Of a DNA stretch of 64,000 nucleotides, positions 51,488 through 61,032 are shown in pieces. The first letter of the stretch is position 1. Each line of letters begins with the position of its first letter. Both the position numbers and the translations under genes were made by a program. This DNA comes from Nitrosomonas mobilis (GTDB lineage Bacteria > Pseudomonadota > Gammaproteobacteria > Burkholderiales > Nitrosomonadaceae). The DNA is taken from the NCBI RefSeq assembly GCF_900103035.1, contig NZ_FMWO01000049.1, positions 1 through 64,000 of the forward strand, written 5' to 3'. The notes under the pieces are model-generated. The model saw only the letters and a program-made list of their open reading frames with translations, was not told the origin of the DNA and made no database searches.

Positions 51488-53679
51488 AGGGAAATGGGGT
51501 CGATATCCAGATGCCAGCGTAATTTACTGCCGGTGGGCAAGGCGACCAAGTGCGGCTGCCAGTCGGTTAGAAAATGTTGCAGGGACTTGCGCGAGTCTGC
51601 CTGCACGAGCAACTGGGCGCGTTCCATGCCATTCAGGCGCATCATAGGAGCGGGCACCGGATCGAACAGCTGAATCTGCTTGGAATGCCTGTTCTGACTG
51701 GCAGCGCTGGCTTTTCCCAGAAAAGCCAGCGCATCCTGAATGACTGGTGCCTCGGCACGCAAAGCCGCCTGATAGGCAAAAGGTGGGAAATTCATCGCCT
51801 GGCGATCCTTCAGCATTTGCTGCGCGTAATGATCGTAGTCTTGACGCATCAGTGCCTGATAGATCGGATGATGAGGGAATTCTGTCTGGATGAGCACAGT
51901 GCCGGGTGTTTCCGCTCTGCCTGCGCGCCCGGCAACCTGCATCAGCTGCGTAAATAGCTGTTCCTCCGCACGAAAATCGGCGCTGTAAAGTGATGCATCC
52001 GGATTGATAATGCATACCAGCGCCAGATTGGGAAAATCATGACCTTTTGCCAATAGCTGTGTACCGACCAGGATGTCAACCTTTTTTTGCTGAATCGTGG
52101 TCAGTATAGCTTGCCAGGCATGCTTGCGGCGGATGCTGTCGCGATCCACCCGCATGATACGGGCATCAGGCAGATGGTTGATCAGGGCAGATTCGATACG
52201 CTGTGTTCCATGACCAAATGGCAGGATATCCTGGTCACCGCATTGCGGGCAGGCCGATGGTACCGATTGCTGATAGCCGCAGTAATGGCAGCGCAGCTGG
52301 CGAGCGGGCAGATGAAATACCAGCCGGCTGGAACAGCGCGTGCAGGTTGCTGTCCAGCGGCAGGATTTACACAGCAGGACCGGAGCGTAACCACGACGAT
52401 TGATAAATACCAGGCTCTGCAAATTTTGTGCAGTGGTTTCACGCAAAGCGTTCAGGACTGGCTCGGTCAGGCCCTCCTGCGCTTTGACAATCCGTAAGTC
52501 AATACAGCGGATGGCAGGCAGGCGTGCCTGACTGGCGGCGCGGGTGCGTAGCCGTAAATGCTTGTAATGGCCGTTAATTGCGTGATAGTAGCTCTCCAGC
52601 GATGGAGTGGCGGAGCCCAGAATGATTGGAATGTCGAGTTGCTTGGCACGATAAATGGCGAGGTCGCGCGCGCTGTAACGTAATCCATCCTGTTGCTTGA
52701 AGGAAGAATCCTGTTCTTCGTCAATGACGATCAGCCCCAGATTGGCAAAGGGTGTAAAAATCGCAAGCCGGGTGCCGAGTACAATGCCGGTTTGCTGATG
52801 CTGCGCCTGACACCAACCTTGCAGGCGTTCGTTGTCAGTGACCCCACTATGCAGACTGATCAATGGGCTGGCAGGAAAGCGCTGTCTAAAGATAGCTTCC
52901 AGCTGTGGTGTCAGGTTGATTTCCGGCACCAGGATCAATACCTGTTTCTGCTGCGCCAGAATGGTGGCGGCTACTTGCAGATAAACTTCGGTCTTGCCGC
53001 TGCCGGTCACACCCTGTAACAGCCAAGGGGTGAATTGATTGGCCATCGCCGTCATCGCGGCGATGGCTTCGGCCTGTTCTGCCGTTGCTGCTGGCGCAGT
53101 TGTGACGGTAGTAGTCTGCTGCCCGCGGCTGACCACGGTTTCTTCCGCCCAGCCTGAAGCAACTAATTCACGCAGCAGTTTGCGGGTGTGTGGGGTGATC
53201 TCACCGAGAAAAGCTGCGGTGGTTTGCCGGTTTTGCTGCAATAGCCGGAGCAGTTCGCGCTTGGTTTTGCTACGTGCCGGGATAGTGTCGATTCCGACTG
53301 TTTGACCAATAGACGTCAGCTTCCATAACAGCACGCCATCGGGTTTGCAAGTAACAGATCGAGTTTTACGTAGCAATGCCGGTAAACTGTTCATGACCAC
53401 CTGACCGATCGGGTGGTGATAATAGCGATTGCAAAACCGATACAGTTCAATCAGGTCGTGAGGTAATGGTGGAATTTCGCGATAAAGTTGATGGATTGGT
53501 TTCAGTTTGTCAGCGGTAATTTGTGTTGCTGCGCATACATCCAGAATAATGCCGATTGCTTCGCGCTTACCAAACGGAACGCGGACCCGCAATCCTATAT
53601 CCGTCGAGCTTGTTTCCTCGGAGACATAATCAAACAGGCAATCAAGCGGAACATCCAATGCGACACGAATAATTGCCAT
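51484..53679 (-). CDS. priA: Primosomal protein N' (replication restart helicase PriA)
   Basis: PriA reloads the replisome at collapsed forks. The 731-residue product has the 3' DNA-binding domain ([19 protein letters not shown]), helicase motifs [16 protein letters not shown] (Walker A) and [15 protein letters not shown] (DEEQ, in place of DEEH in some PriA), and the zinc-binding cysteines [17 protein letters not shown] ... CHYCGY ... CPQCG. It is followed with overlap by mutS. Confidence 0.97.
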   Translation of the reverse strand: MAIIRVALDVPLDCLFDYVSEETSSTDIGLRVRVPFGKREAIGIILDVCAATQITADKLKPIHQLYREIPPLPHDLIELYRFCNRYYHHPIGQVVMNSLPALLRKTRSVTCKPDGVLLWKLTSIGQTVGIDTIPARSKTKRELLRLLQQNRQTTAAFLGEITPHTRKLLRELVASGWAEETVVSRGQQTTTVTTAPAATAEQAEAIAAMTAMANQFTPWLLQGVTGSGKTEVYLQVAATILAQQKQVLILVPEINLTPQLEAIFRQRFPASPLISLHSGVTDNERLQGWCQAQHQQTGIVLGTRLAIFTPFANLGLIVIDEEQDSSFKQQDGLRYSARDLAIYRAKQLDIPIILGSATPSLESYYHAINGHYKHLRLRTRAASQARLPAIRCIDLRIVKAQEGLTEPVLNALRETTAQNLQSLVFINRRGYAPVLLCKSCRWTATCTRCSSRLVFHLPARQLRCHYCGYQQSVPSACPQCGDQDILPFGHGTQRIESALINHLPDARIMRVDRDSIRRKHAWQAILTTIQQKKVDILVGTQLLAKGHDFPNLALVCIINPDASLYSADFRAEEQLFTQLMQVAGRAGRAETPGTVLIQTEFPHHPIYQALMRQDYDHYAQQMLKDRQAMNFPPFAYQAALRAEAPVIQDALAFLGKASAASQNRHSKQIQLFDPVPAPMMRLNGMERAQLLVQADSRKSLQHFLTDWQPHLVALPTGSKLRWHLDIDPISL

Positions 53680-53748
53680 GCGGAAAGAGTTTGGTCAGGC
53701 ATAGTCTGACCGGACATCATCGATGCCTGGCCAGATACCGAGGCTTAC

Positions 53749-55134
53749 TTAATCAGAGATGCGATACAAGGTGATTGTTTCCCGAGAAGGGACTGATAGC
53801 ATCGCGCTTTGGCCATTCGCAGCGATTTCAAAGCCAATTGATTTACCTGAATAATCTGACAAACCTGCGCAACCGCTGGTGTTATAAACGAAGCTGTTGA
53901 GCTTCAGGGTATTGTCGGTGTTGTCGAAAGCATAACTGGCCATTTCGACACCTGGTTTTGCACAATCAGACTGTTTTTCCTGCCAGGTTGAACCGGTTGG
54001 ATCGATCAGCATATAACGGTTGTCTGAAAAAAACAGCAGAGTCGGTGTCTTGATCGATTCTCGGTCTTGTGCCCAGACGCCGATGATTTTATTCGGCTGA
54101 TTTTCCATTTTGATGTAGCGTATTTCCATGATTTCAGTTTGTGCTACTTCATTTTCATCGCTGAGCTCGATCGGTTTGGAAATATGGAACAGCTCGCCAA
54201 ACAAACCTGCCTGCTCACGCTCTCGCGGTACGATAACCCGGTCTGATATGATCAGCTCGTCGCCGCTGCTACGGACACGTGAATCTGCACGAGGGTGAGA
54301 AAGACCGCCCTGAATATTGGTGTCCAGCTCCGGCTTGCTGGAAAATTTGAATCCACGTTCATCAGCCATGGACGCTGTGGCGACACCATATTCCAAGCCA
54401 GCCGTGAATACGACGCGACTGCCACATGCGCGGTTGAGATCGCAGACATCGTCAGCTGTGGCAACTCCATGCAGGTAGGTGCCGCTACCATCGGTTGCTG
54501 CTCGGAAAAAATCGGTGTGCGCATCGTCAATGTGAATCCAGACATGAGAACCAAGCAAATCGACTGCTCGGGAGAGAAAATAAGCATTGACTTCATCCGC
54601 GCCATGTATCTCACCGGGAATACCGGCGGCTTCACGTGCAGAAATGAGAGCAGGAGAGGCAGCGAACTCGACAGGATCGGTCTGTAGATTAAGTGACGAG
54701 TCGAGTGTGGCTACTGCGGATTCTGGTAAGGTAATTCCGTTTTCCGGATTATTATCGGTATCGAGCGCCTGGAACAAGATCAGCAGATTCTGCTGCTTAT
54801 GGGCATTACCACCCGCGAGTTCGATTGGCGTGATTTGGGTGCTGCCTTCCACATCGGCAAGGGCGAGCTTGCCTAACTGGAACTGAATGCGATCGCCATA
54901 ATTGAATTCAAAGGTACCTTTAGCATCGGTGACGCCGGAAGCGCCTGATGAGGTGGAGTAGTTTACGCCTTCAATCGCGGTTCCGGCCGTTAATACGCCG
55001 ACTGCAGGACCTTGGAATGTATTTTTTGATACTTTTGTTTCCGTGCGTTCATCACTATCGCATGCGGCGAGGCCGAACATAAATAGACTGGAAACGAGCA
55101 ACTTGCTTAATAATGATTGATTGTCGAGTTTCAT
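53749..55134 (-). CDS. Large predicted lipoprotein of unknown function
   Basis: The 461-residue product has a lipoprotein signal (LFMFGLAAC, Cys25) followed by a polar linker. A first domain of about 150 residues contains GVNYSTSSGASGVTDAKGTFEFNYGD and FQALDTDNNPENGI, like carboxypeptidase-regulatory-type beta domains and a calcium-loop-like DTDNNPENG. A second region holds a lipocalin-like pattern near the end (GVWAQDRESIKTPTLLFFSDNRYMLID). No specific family was recognised. It stands alone downstream of the decayed region. Confidence 0.75.
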   Translation of the reverse strand: MKLDNQSLLSKLLVSSLFMFGLAACDSDERTETKVSKNTFQGPAVGVLTAGTAIEGVNYSTSSGASGVTDAKGTFEFNYGDRIQFQLGKLALADVEGSTQITPIELAGGNAHKQQNLLILFQALDTDNNPENGITLPESAVATLDSSLNLQTDPVEFAASPALISAREAAGIPGEIHGADEVNAYFLSRAVDLLGSHVWIHIDDAHTDFFRAATDGSGTYLHGVATADDVCDLNRACGSRVVFTAGLEYGVATASMADERGFKFSSKPELDTNIQGGLSHPRADSRVRSSGDELIISDRVIVPREREQAGLFGELFHISKPIELSDENEVAQTEIMEIRYIKMENQPNKIIGVWAQDRESIKTPTLLFFSDNRYMLIDPTGSTWQEKQSDCAKPGVEMASYAFDNTDNTLKLNSFVYNTSGCAGLSDYSGKSIGFEIAANGQSAMLSVPSRETITLYRISD

Positions 55135-55420
55135 TGTGGATTGGCGTGTTGCATTGATCGTAAGATTTATAAAGTATGATGCCGGAAAATCATTCTTTCA
55201 CAGCCACATGAAAAATCTGCTAGTCCGAGGTCAGCATCACTGGTTGATATAACAATTGTAAACGATCGGATTCCCTTGTGAGCAAACATCTTGCCAAAAT
55301 CGTAAGCAATTTGCGCTTTTTCTTCGGAGGTGATGAGTCAATACCAATCAAAAATATCCTCTTCGAGTGTTCTCATCAGAAGCTGGTTGCACCTGTCCGT
55401 CAGGCCGCAGTTAGGTATAT
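55135..55420 (-). other. Unresolved, possibly decayed coding stretch
   Basis: On the minus strand one frame reads CGLTDRCNQLLMRTLEED and, after an in-frame TGA, LITSEEKAQIAYDFGKMF and on to a stop near 55171. The composition looks protein-like, but there is no start and no family was recognised. It may be the remains of a gene or chance. The segment also contains the promoter region of the lipoprotein gene. Confidence 0.25.
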
Positions 55421-55776
55421 TCAAAGGAATAGTCTGGCCAAGAGAGCGCCGCAGACAGTTCGGATGGCGATAAATACGCCTGCTGCCATATGACTTACTG
55501 GACGTTCGGTGGCTTGACGGCGATTTCTCTATGCTCGCCCATTACCTCTGGCGGGATAAGCCTCATGACCCGCATGATTCCTGGCGGTAAGACGATGAAG
55601 TCATTTTCGTGGCCGAATACGGAGGTGAAACCGGAAATCAAGTCGATGGGCGAGACAGCATAGGCTGCGATAGCCAGCGCAAATGCTTTTGCGAACTATG
55701 GGGTGCGTGGATCGCGAGCAATAAACCATACGGCACTCATGCCCAGGAGGAACCTGCATCCATTGCGGCAATTGCC
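55421..55776 (-). pseudogene. Decayed DUF1232 (YkvA-like) membrane protein gene
   Basis: The minus strand reads SAVWFIARDPRTP, a stop (TAG at 55698-55696), then FAKAFALAIAAYAVSPIDLI and further FIVLPPGIMRVMRLIPPEVM and GEHREIA. After a frameshift near 55505 it continues as ERPVSHMAAGVFIAI and a final hydrophobic run up to the TGA at 55423. RDPRTP, AYAxSPIDLIPDFIPVxG, ILPxGI and LIPPEVM are the signatures of DUF1232 proteins. An internal stop, a frameshift and an unclear start show that it is inactive. Confidence 0.8.
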
Positions 55777-56443
55777 TGACTTTGCCTCCAGAAAGAAGTT
55801 TTTCTCAGTTGATAGTACAAAGAGTGCAAAGTTTGCGCTCCGTTTCAGAGAAACCGTTGAATATTTTGCAACTCCTGTTGAAAATTGGTTTCATATTGGT
55901 TCGCACAAAAATAACAATGAAGCGTAGCTTGAGATACTCGCAACATAAATCATCTGTGGCGTAAGGCTGGTTTCAGGAGGGGAGATTGCAGTTTCCCGGC
56001 GTGCTGATATTCTTTCAGCCGTGGTCTTGCGGTCTGTCAACTCTGATTAAGTTGTAGCCTTGTAGACGCTTTTCTCTTAGACCAAAAATTGTTCCTCTCT
56101 CTTAGGGGATAGTTTTTTATTTGATCGGCTGTAAATCGCGTGGAGGCAAAAGTGATGCCTGAGACAGGCGGACCCCTGTCAGTAGCAAGGATACGGGTTA
56201 CCAGCCACGATTTGGCTGAAATAAAAAGAAAGGGTATTCAATAAAACCTGATGGGAGATGTGTTGTTTGAAGTCTACACAGCCCATTCTGGTTATTTGGC
56301 TTATAATTTCAGGTTTTCAGTAAGTTTGCCACGACCGGGTCTTTTGTTTTTCGCTGAGTACGATAATTGGGCTTGTGGATGCGTTGCGCTCTATTTTTTG
56401 CTTTATTCGAGAGATTTTACTTTTTTGATTGCCTTTGTGTGTC
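55777..56443. other. Long non-coding stretch before the Rieske oxygenase gene
   Basis: No gene can be supported here. It contains inverted repeats that might form hairpins near 56164-56181 (GACAGG / CCTGTC) and 56204-56218 (AGCCA / TGGCT). A 29-codon ORF at 56155-56244 has a good Shine-Dalgarno (GGAGG, 9-10 bases upstream) but no recognisable product. The 3' part probably holds the promoter of the oxygenase gene. Confidence 0.4.
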
Positions 56444-57550
56444 ATGACCAGTCTAGCTTATATTCCAGGAACAGTTTCAAGTTCTCCGCAACTATCCGTC
56501 GATTGGTATCTGGATCATAAAATATTTGCACTAGAAAAAAGACTGCTTTTTGATCAGGGGCCAGGTTATGCTGGCCACGAACTGATGGTCCCGGAACAGG
56601 GCGACTATTACGTATTGCAGAGCAGAGATGATGCAAGCATACTGATGCACAACCAGCATGGTATCGAGCTGTTGTCGAATATCTGCCGTCACCGGCAGGC
56701 GCTGCTGCTTGAGGGGCGCGGCAATATCCGCAATATTGTCTGTCCGATACATCGCTGGACGTATGCAACCGATGGCAAATTGCTGGGCGCGCCGCATTTC
56801 AGGCAAAACCCATGTCTGGATCTGGAGAAAAAACCATTGCAGCGATGGAATGGGCTGCTCTTTGATGGGCAACGGGACATCCAGAAGGATTTGAGTGCAC
56901 TGCATTTCGATGAATTCGATTTTTCCGGGCATGTGCTCGATCGGGTGCGAGTCGATCATTATCAATGTAACTGGAAAACCTTTATCGAGGTGTATCTGGA
57001 AGATTATCATGTCGATACTTTTCATCCCGGATTAAGCAAACTTGTCGATGTCAGTCAGCTCGAATGGGTATTTTCTGACTGGTATAGTGTACAGACTGTT
57101 GGGATGCGAACTGAATCAGCTAGATCTGACTCTGTTATATATCAGAAATGGCGCGAACTCATCATGCAGCAATACCATGGGCAATTGCCGTCGCATGGTG
57201 CAATCTGGCTGCTTTATTATCCGAATATAATGCTGGAATGGTATCCGCATACACTGGTAATTAGCACGATTCTGCCAACTGGCCAGGAGAGCTGTACCAA
57301 TATCGTCGAGTTTTACTATCCGGAGGAAATTGTTTTGTTCGAGCGCGAATTTGTTGAGGGAGAACAGGCAGCCTATCAGGAGACCGCCAGGGAAGACGAT
57401 GAAATTTGTCGGCGGATGACGGCGGGCAGGCGTGCACTTTTTCAGCAAGGGAAAAATGAAGTCGGCCCTTATCAGATTCCGATGGAAGCAGGCATGGCGC
57501 ATTTCCATCAATTTCTGCGGCGTGAAATCGAACCTTATTTAACAGCATGA
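56444..57550 (+). CDS. Rieske non-haem iron oxygenase, alpha-subunit type
   Basis: The 368-residue product has a Rieske [2Fe-2S] motif with C81-X-H83 (NICRHRQALL) and C100-X2-H103 (NIVCPIHRWTY), and a C-terminal catalytic domain with EDYHVDTFHPG, whose two histidines ligate mononuclear iron. These enzymes hydroxylate or demethylate aromatic, quaternary-amine or related compounds with electrons from a reductase. No reductase or ferredoxin gene is adjacent, and the substrate is unknown. The start is set at ATG 56444 (MTSLAYIPG); an upstream TTG is possible. Confidence 0.88.
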   Translation: MTSLAYIPGTVSSSPQLSVDWYLDHKIFALEKRLLFDQGPGYAGHELMVPEQGDYYVLQSRDDASILMHNQHGIELLSNICRHRQALLLEGRGNIRNIVCPIHRWTYATDGKLLGAPHFRQNPCLDLEKKPLQRWNGLLFDGQRDIQKDLSALHFDEFDFSGHVLDRVRVDHYQCNWKTFIEVYLEDYHVDTFHPGLSKLVDVSQLEWVFSDWYSVQTVGMRTESARSDSVIYQKWRELIMQQYHGQLPSHGAIWLLYYPNIMLEWYPHTLVISTILPTGQESCTNIVEFYYPEEIVLFEREFVEGEQAAYQETAREDDEICRRMTAGRRALFQQGKNEVGPYQIPMEAGMAHFHQFLRREIEPYLTA

Positions 57551-57607
57551 AAGGCTGTCGAGTAAAATAAGTTGTAGACCATATGATACTAACCGGAGTG
57601 AACCAAA

Positions 57608-57970
57608 ATGATCAGTATAAGCAAGCAAGATAGTTTGATTACCGTAGCGGTTGCCGGTGAATTTACGCTAAATGATTTTCGGCAATTTGAAGATGAGGTG
57701 CTGTATCAGGTGCATTTAGGTAGTAAGGTTAATATATTGCTGGATCTGCGGGATATGCTGTCCTATACGGTCGATGTGGCTTGGGGGGAACTGGCGTTTG
57801 TTCGTGAGCATGGCAGTGAAGTCGGTCGAGTCGCGGTAGTAACCGATAACCAATGGCAGGCGTGGAGTGCCTGGGTTTCCGGTTTGCTGACTGATGCAGA
57901 TGTTGTGGTTTTTTCTGATTATGATGAGGCTGAAAAATGGGTTTCTGCCTGGCCGACAGAGTCCGAATAA
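57608..57970 (+). CDS. SpoIIAA-like (STAS-type) domain protein
   Basis: The 120-residue product has the alternating beta-alpha pattern of PF11964-type SpoIIAA-like proteins: an N-terminal strand pair (LITVAVAGEFTLNDF), NILLDLRDM and RVAVVTDNQWQAWSAW, ending in DYDEAEKWVSAWP. Such domains may bind lipids or regulate partners, but function here is unknown. Start: ATG after CGGAGTGAACCAAA. The following gene starts one base after its stop. Confidence 0.82.
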   Translation: MISISKQDSLITVAVAGEFTLNDFRQFEDEVLYQVHLGSKVNILLDLRDMLSYTVDVAWGELAFVREHGSEVGRVAVVTDNQWQAWSAWVSGLLTDADVVVFSDYDEAEKWVSAWPTESE

Positions 57971-57971
57971 A

Positions 57972-58448
57972 ATGGATGATTTGTTGCTGGCGAGAGCGCT
58001 GCATGTGGTTGGCGTTGTTATATGGATTGGTGGCGTTGCCATGGTAACAAGCGTGCTGTTGCCCTTGTTAATACAGATGCCTTCAGCACAGGATCGCACC
58101 GAATTTTTCAGGAGATTCGAGAAACGCTTTGCGGCACAAGCAAGGATTGCTACTCTATTGGTGGGGTTAAGCGGCTTTTATATGGTGCATGTGCTGCACG
58201 CCTGGAGCCGCTTTAGTGAGTTACGGTACTGGTGGATGCATGCGATGGTATTCGTTTGGTTGCTATTCTCGATTCTGCTGTTTATTTTGGAGCCCAATGT
58301 GTTGCGTCGCCGCGTCGAGACAGGTGTCCAGCAGGCATCGGAAGCGACATTCAGAAAAATGCAGCGTTTTCACTGGGTTTTGCTGAGCATCAGTCTAGTG
58401 ACAGTTGCGGGTGCGGTCGCCGGGAGTCATGGCTGGTTAATGTTCTGA
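57972..58448 (+). CDS. Small four-helix membrane protein, CopD-like
   Basis: The 158-residue product has four hydrophobic segments, with ARALHVVGVVIWIGGVAMV at the start, HAMVFVWLLFSILLFILEP in the middle and WVLLSISLVTVAGAVAGSHG at the end. HVVGVVIWIGG with histidines near helix ends is typical of CopD-like or cytochrome-b-like small membrane proteins. An upstream in-frame ATG (57894) lies inside the previous gene and is not used. No specific function is known. Confidence 0.75.
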   Translation: MDDLLLARALHVVGVVIWIGGVAMVTSVLLPLLIQMPSAQDRTEFFRRFEKRFAAQARIATLLVGLSGFYMVHVLHAWSRFSELRYWWMHAMVFVWLLFSILLFILEPNVLRRRVETGVQQASEATFRKMQRFHWVLLSISLVTVAGAVAGSHGWLMF

Positions 58449-58456
58449 GAAAAATC

Positions 58457-58840
58457 ATGGATTATTTGATCTTAAAATATGTGCATATTGCAAGTATTGT
58501 GCTGAGTTACTCTTTGTTTCTATCCCGTGGTGTGTGGATGCTGCAGGCTTCAAATGTGTTGCAGCAGCGTTGGGTAAAAATTCTGCCGCATGTCAATGAC
58601 ACCATATTACTTTCCAGTGCTATTGCCCTGGCAGTTCTGACACACAGAAATCCTGCTGATGAAGCTTGGCTGGCAGCGAAAATTGTCGGATTAATTATTT
58701 ACATTGTACTGGGAATGATGGCTTTCAGGTTTGGCAAGACTCGGCAAACCAAGTTGATTACTTGGGTGCTGGCTCAGATCGTTTTTTTGTATATCGTGCT
58801 GGTTGCACTGACTAAGGACCCTGCGATAGGTTTGATTTAA
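58457..58840 (+). CDS. SirB2-like membrane protein
   Basis: The 127-residue product has about four hydrophobic segments and the SirB family pattern: KYVHIASIVLSYSLFLSRG, LPHVNDTILLSSAIALAV and LAAKIVGLIIYIVLGMMAF. It is downstream of the CopD-like gene by 8 bases and probably in the same operon. A longer frame starting at 58232 is a shadow of the previous gene. Function unknown. Confidence 0.82.
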   Translation: MDYLILKYVHIASIVLSYSLFLSRGVWMLQASNVLQQRWVKILPHVNDTILLSSAIALAVLTHRNPADEAWLAAKIVGLIIYIVLGMMAFRFGKTRQTKLITWVLAQIVFLYIVLVALTKDPAIGLI

Positions 58841-59177
58841 GGCGTTTATGAACCTTCAGGTTTTTATAAGTTTTTTATTCGTTACGATATTGCTTTGCTC
58901 ATGAGCGGGTATTTCTGTGTACTTAACGCATTAAAATCTCCGGCCTGCATTTAATCTGGTTTTGAATTCCCAGTTGTTGTAACCCAATAGTATCATTCCT
59001 GATCTAAAAGATGATCACACCTTGTTTTATGTTTAATAAAATAATGTCGAATATGTTAGAATGACCTCCTTTTTAGCAAGGGTTATTTGGGTGTCGGATG
59101 GCAACTATTTGTAGAATAAGATTTTCTAGGAATTTATACTGGATAATGGGAAATTAGTGACATGGGATTCTTGAAAA
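58841..59177. other. Intergenic region upstream of the bc1 operon
   Basis: This AT-rich stretch of about 340 bp has no gene. It should contain the petABC promoter; a TTGTTT and an AT-rich stretch near 59015-59065 are the best candidates but do not give a clean -35/-10 pair. Confidence 0.4.
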
Positions 59178-59783
59178 ATGACTGATAGCTTCGATAGGGG
59201 AGAGATGAGTGGGCGCAGGCGGTTTCTGCTGGTAACTACTTCGATTGCCGGCGCTATTGCTGGTGTGGGGGTGGCAACACCTTTTTTGCGCAGTATGATG
59301 CCAAGTGAACGAGCAAAAGCAGCTGGTGCGCCGGTCGAGGTAGACATTGACAAGCTGGAGCCAGGCATGTTACTGACAGTTGAATGGCGCGGCAAACCAA
59401 TCTGGGTGTTAAGACGAACAGAAGCCATGCTGGAGACGCTGGAAAAACTTAACGCGCAACTCGCTGATCCAGATTCACTGCGCGAGCAGCAGCCAGCTTA
59501 CGCACAAAATATGACGCGCTCAATTAAGCCTGAGTTTCTTGTTGTAGAGGGGGTATGTACCCATCTGGGTTGTGCTCCGACATTCAGAAAAGACATCGCA
59601 CCGGCTGATCTTGGGCCAGATTGGTTGGGAGGGTTTTTTTGTCCTTGCCATGGGTCAAAATTTGATCTGGCTGGAAGGGTCTATAGTGGCGTGCCAGCTC
59701 CCACCAATCTGGTCGTCCCGCCTTATACTTATTTAAGTGATAGCCGGCTTTTAATTGGTGCCGAAAGTAAAGAGTCCGCATAA
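59178..59783 (+). CDS. petA: Ubiquinol-cytochrome c reductase iron-sulfur subunit (Rieske protein)
   Basis: The 201-residue product opens with a twin-arginine-type signal anchor (SGRRRFLLVTTSIAGAIAGV) and has the Rieske cluster motifs CTHLGC and CPCHGS (about residues 135-155). It passes electrons from ubiquinol to cytochrome c1 in the bc1 complex. In ammonia oxidisers the complex is also thought to run in reverse for NAD+ reduction. petB starts one base after the stop. Confidence 0.96.
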   Translation: MTDSFDRGEMSGRRRFLLVTTSIAGAIAGVGVATPFLRSMMPSERAKAAGAPVEVDIDKLEPGMLLTVEWRGKPIWVLRRTEAMLETLEKLNAQLADPDSLREQQPAYAQNMTRSIKPEFLVVEGVCTHLGCAPTFRKDIAPADLGPDWLGGFFCPCHGSKFDLAGRVYSGVPAPTNLVVPPYTYLSDSRLLIGAESKESA

Positions 59784-59784
59784 A

Positions 59785-61032
59785 ATGAGCAAACAAGAAA
59801 ATTCAATAGTGGCATGGATTGATAAACGATTTCCGATGACGGTAACTTGGAAGGCGCATTTATCAGAATATTACGCACCCAAAAACTTTAATTTCTGGTA
59901 CTACTTTGGTTCATTGGCTTTGTTAGTGCTGGTTAATCAATTATTAACCGGTATTTTTCTGACTATGAGCTACAAACCCGACGCGAGTATGGCGTTTGCG
60001 TCGGTTGAATACATCATGCGTGATGTGGACATGGGGTGGTTGATCAGATACATGCATTCAACGGGTGCATCCATGTTCTTTGTGGTGGTCTATTTGCATA
60101 TGTTTCGTGGCATGATGTACGGTTCTTATCGCAAACCTCGAGAATTGCTGTGGCTAATTGGTATGGCGATTTTTTTCGTTTTGATGAGTCTTGCTTTTAC
60201 TGGTTATATTCTGCCATGGGGACAAATGTCATACTGGGGCGCTCAGGTAATAGTCAGTATGTTTGGTGCAATTCCAGTCATTGGCGAAACCCTGTCAAAC
60301 TGGATATTGGGTGACTTCATGCTATCGGACGCAGCATTGAACCGGTTCTTTGCCTACCATGTTGTTACTTTGCCGGGTTTGATTGTTGTCTTGGTGTTTG
60401 TGCATATCGTTGCTTTGCACCAAGTGGGATCTAATAATCCAGATGGAATAGAAATTAAAGCCAATCGCAATCCTAAAACGGGAATCCCTGTAGATGGCAT
60501 CCCATTTCATCCTTACTACACGGTCAAGGATATCGTTGGGACGGTTGTGTTTCTAATTATCTTCTGCGCAATTATTTTCTTTGCGCCGGAGATGGGCGGT
60601 TACTTCCTGGAATACAATAATTTTATTCCGGCTGACAGGCTTAAAACGCCGGATCATATTGCACCAGTCTGGTACTTCACGCCTTACTACTCGATGCTGC
60701 GTGCAGTGACCGTTAATTTTTTATGGATTGATGCAAAGTTGTGGGGAGTGATTCTGATGGCTGCCGGAGTGGCTGTTTTCTGTTTTCTGCCATGGCTGGA
60801 TCGTAGCCCGGTCAAGTCTATCCGCTACAAAGGTCCATACTTTAAAATAGCGCTTACACTTTTTGTGATCAGTTTTTTTGTATTGGGATGGTTGGGAACG
60901 CAGACTCCTACACCTCTCTATACCTTGCTGGCACAAATATTTACAGTGGTGTATTTCGCGTTTTTTATTCTGATGCCGTGGTATAGCAGAATTGATAAAA
61001 CTAAACCAGAACCAACAAGCGTGACGAAATGA
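59785..61032 (+). CDS. petB: Cytochrome b of the bc1 complex
   Basis: The 415-residue product has eight or more membrane helices, with the two histidine pairs on helices II and IV that hold the b haems (RYMHSTGASMFFVVVYLHMF and FFAYHVVTLPGLIVVLVFVH), GYILPWGQMSYWGA (Qo site) and the conserved ILPVGE-like region. Start: ATG 59785. The stop overlaps petC by 4 bp. Confidence 0.97.
   Translation: MSKQENSIVAWIDKRFPMTVTWKAHLSEYYAPKNFNFWYYFGSLALLVLVNQLLTGIFLTMSYKPDASMAFASVEYIMRDVDMGWLIRYMHSTGASMFFVVVYLHMFRGMMYGSYRKPRELLWLIGMAIFFVLMSLAFTGYILPWGQMSYWGAQVIVSMFGAIPVIGETLSNWILGDFMLSDAALNRFFAYHVVTLPGLIVVLVFVHIVALHQVGSNNPDGIEIKANRNPKTGIPVDGIPFHPYYTVKDIVGTVVFLIIFCAIIFFAPEMGGYFLEYNNFIPADRLKTPDHIAPVWYFTPYYSMLRAVTVNFLWIDAKLWGVILMAAGVAVFCFLPWLDRSPVKSIRYKGPYFKIALTLFVISFFVLGWLGTQTPTPLYTLLAQIFTVVYFAFFILMPWYSRIDKTKPEPTSVTK

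Noticed and set aside
58232-58456. Upstream extension of the SirB2-like gene
   Set aside because: It is an out-of-frame reading of the preceding membrane protein gene; the family N-terminus begins at ATG 58457.
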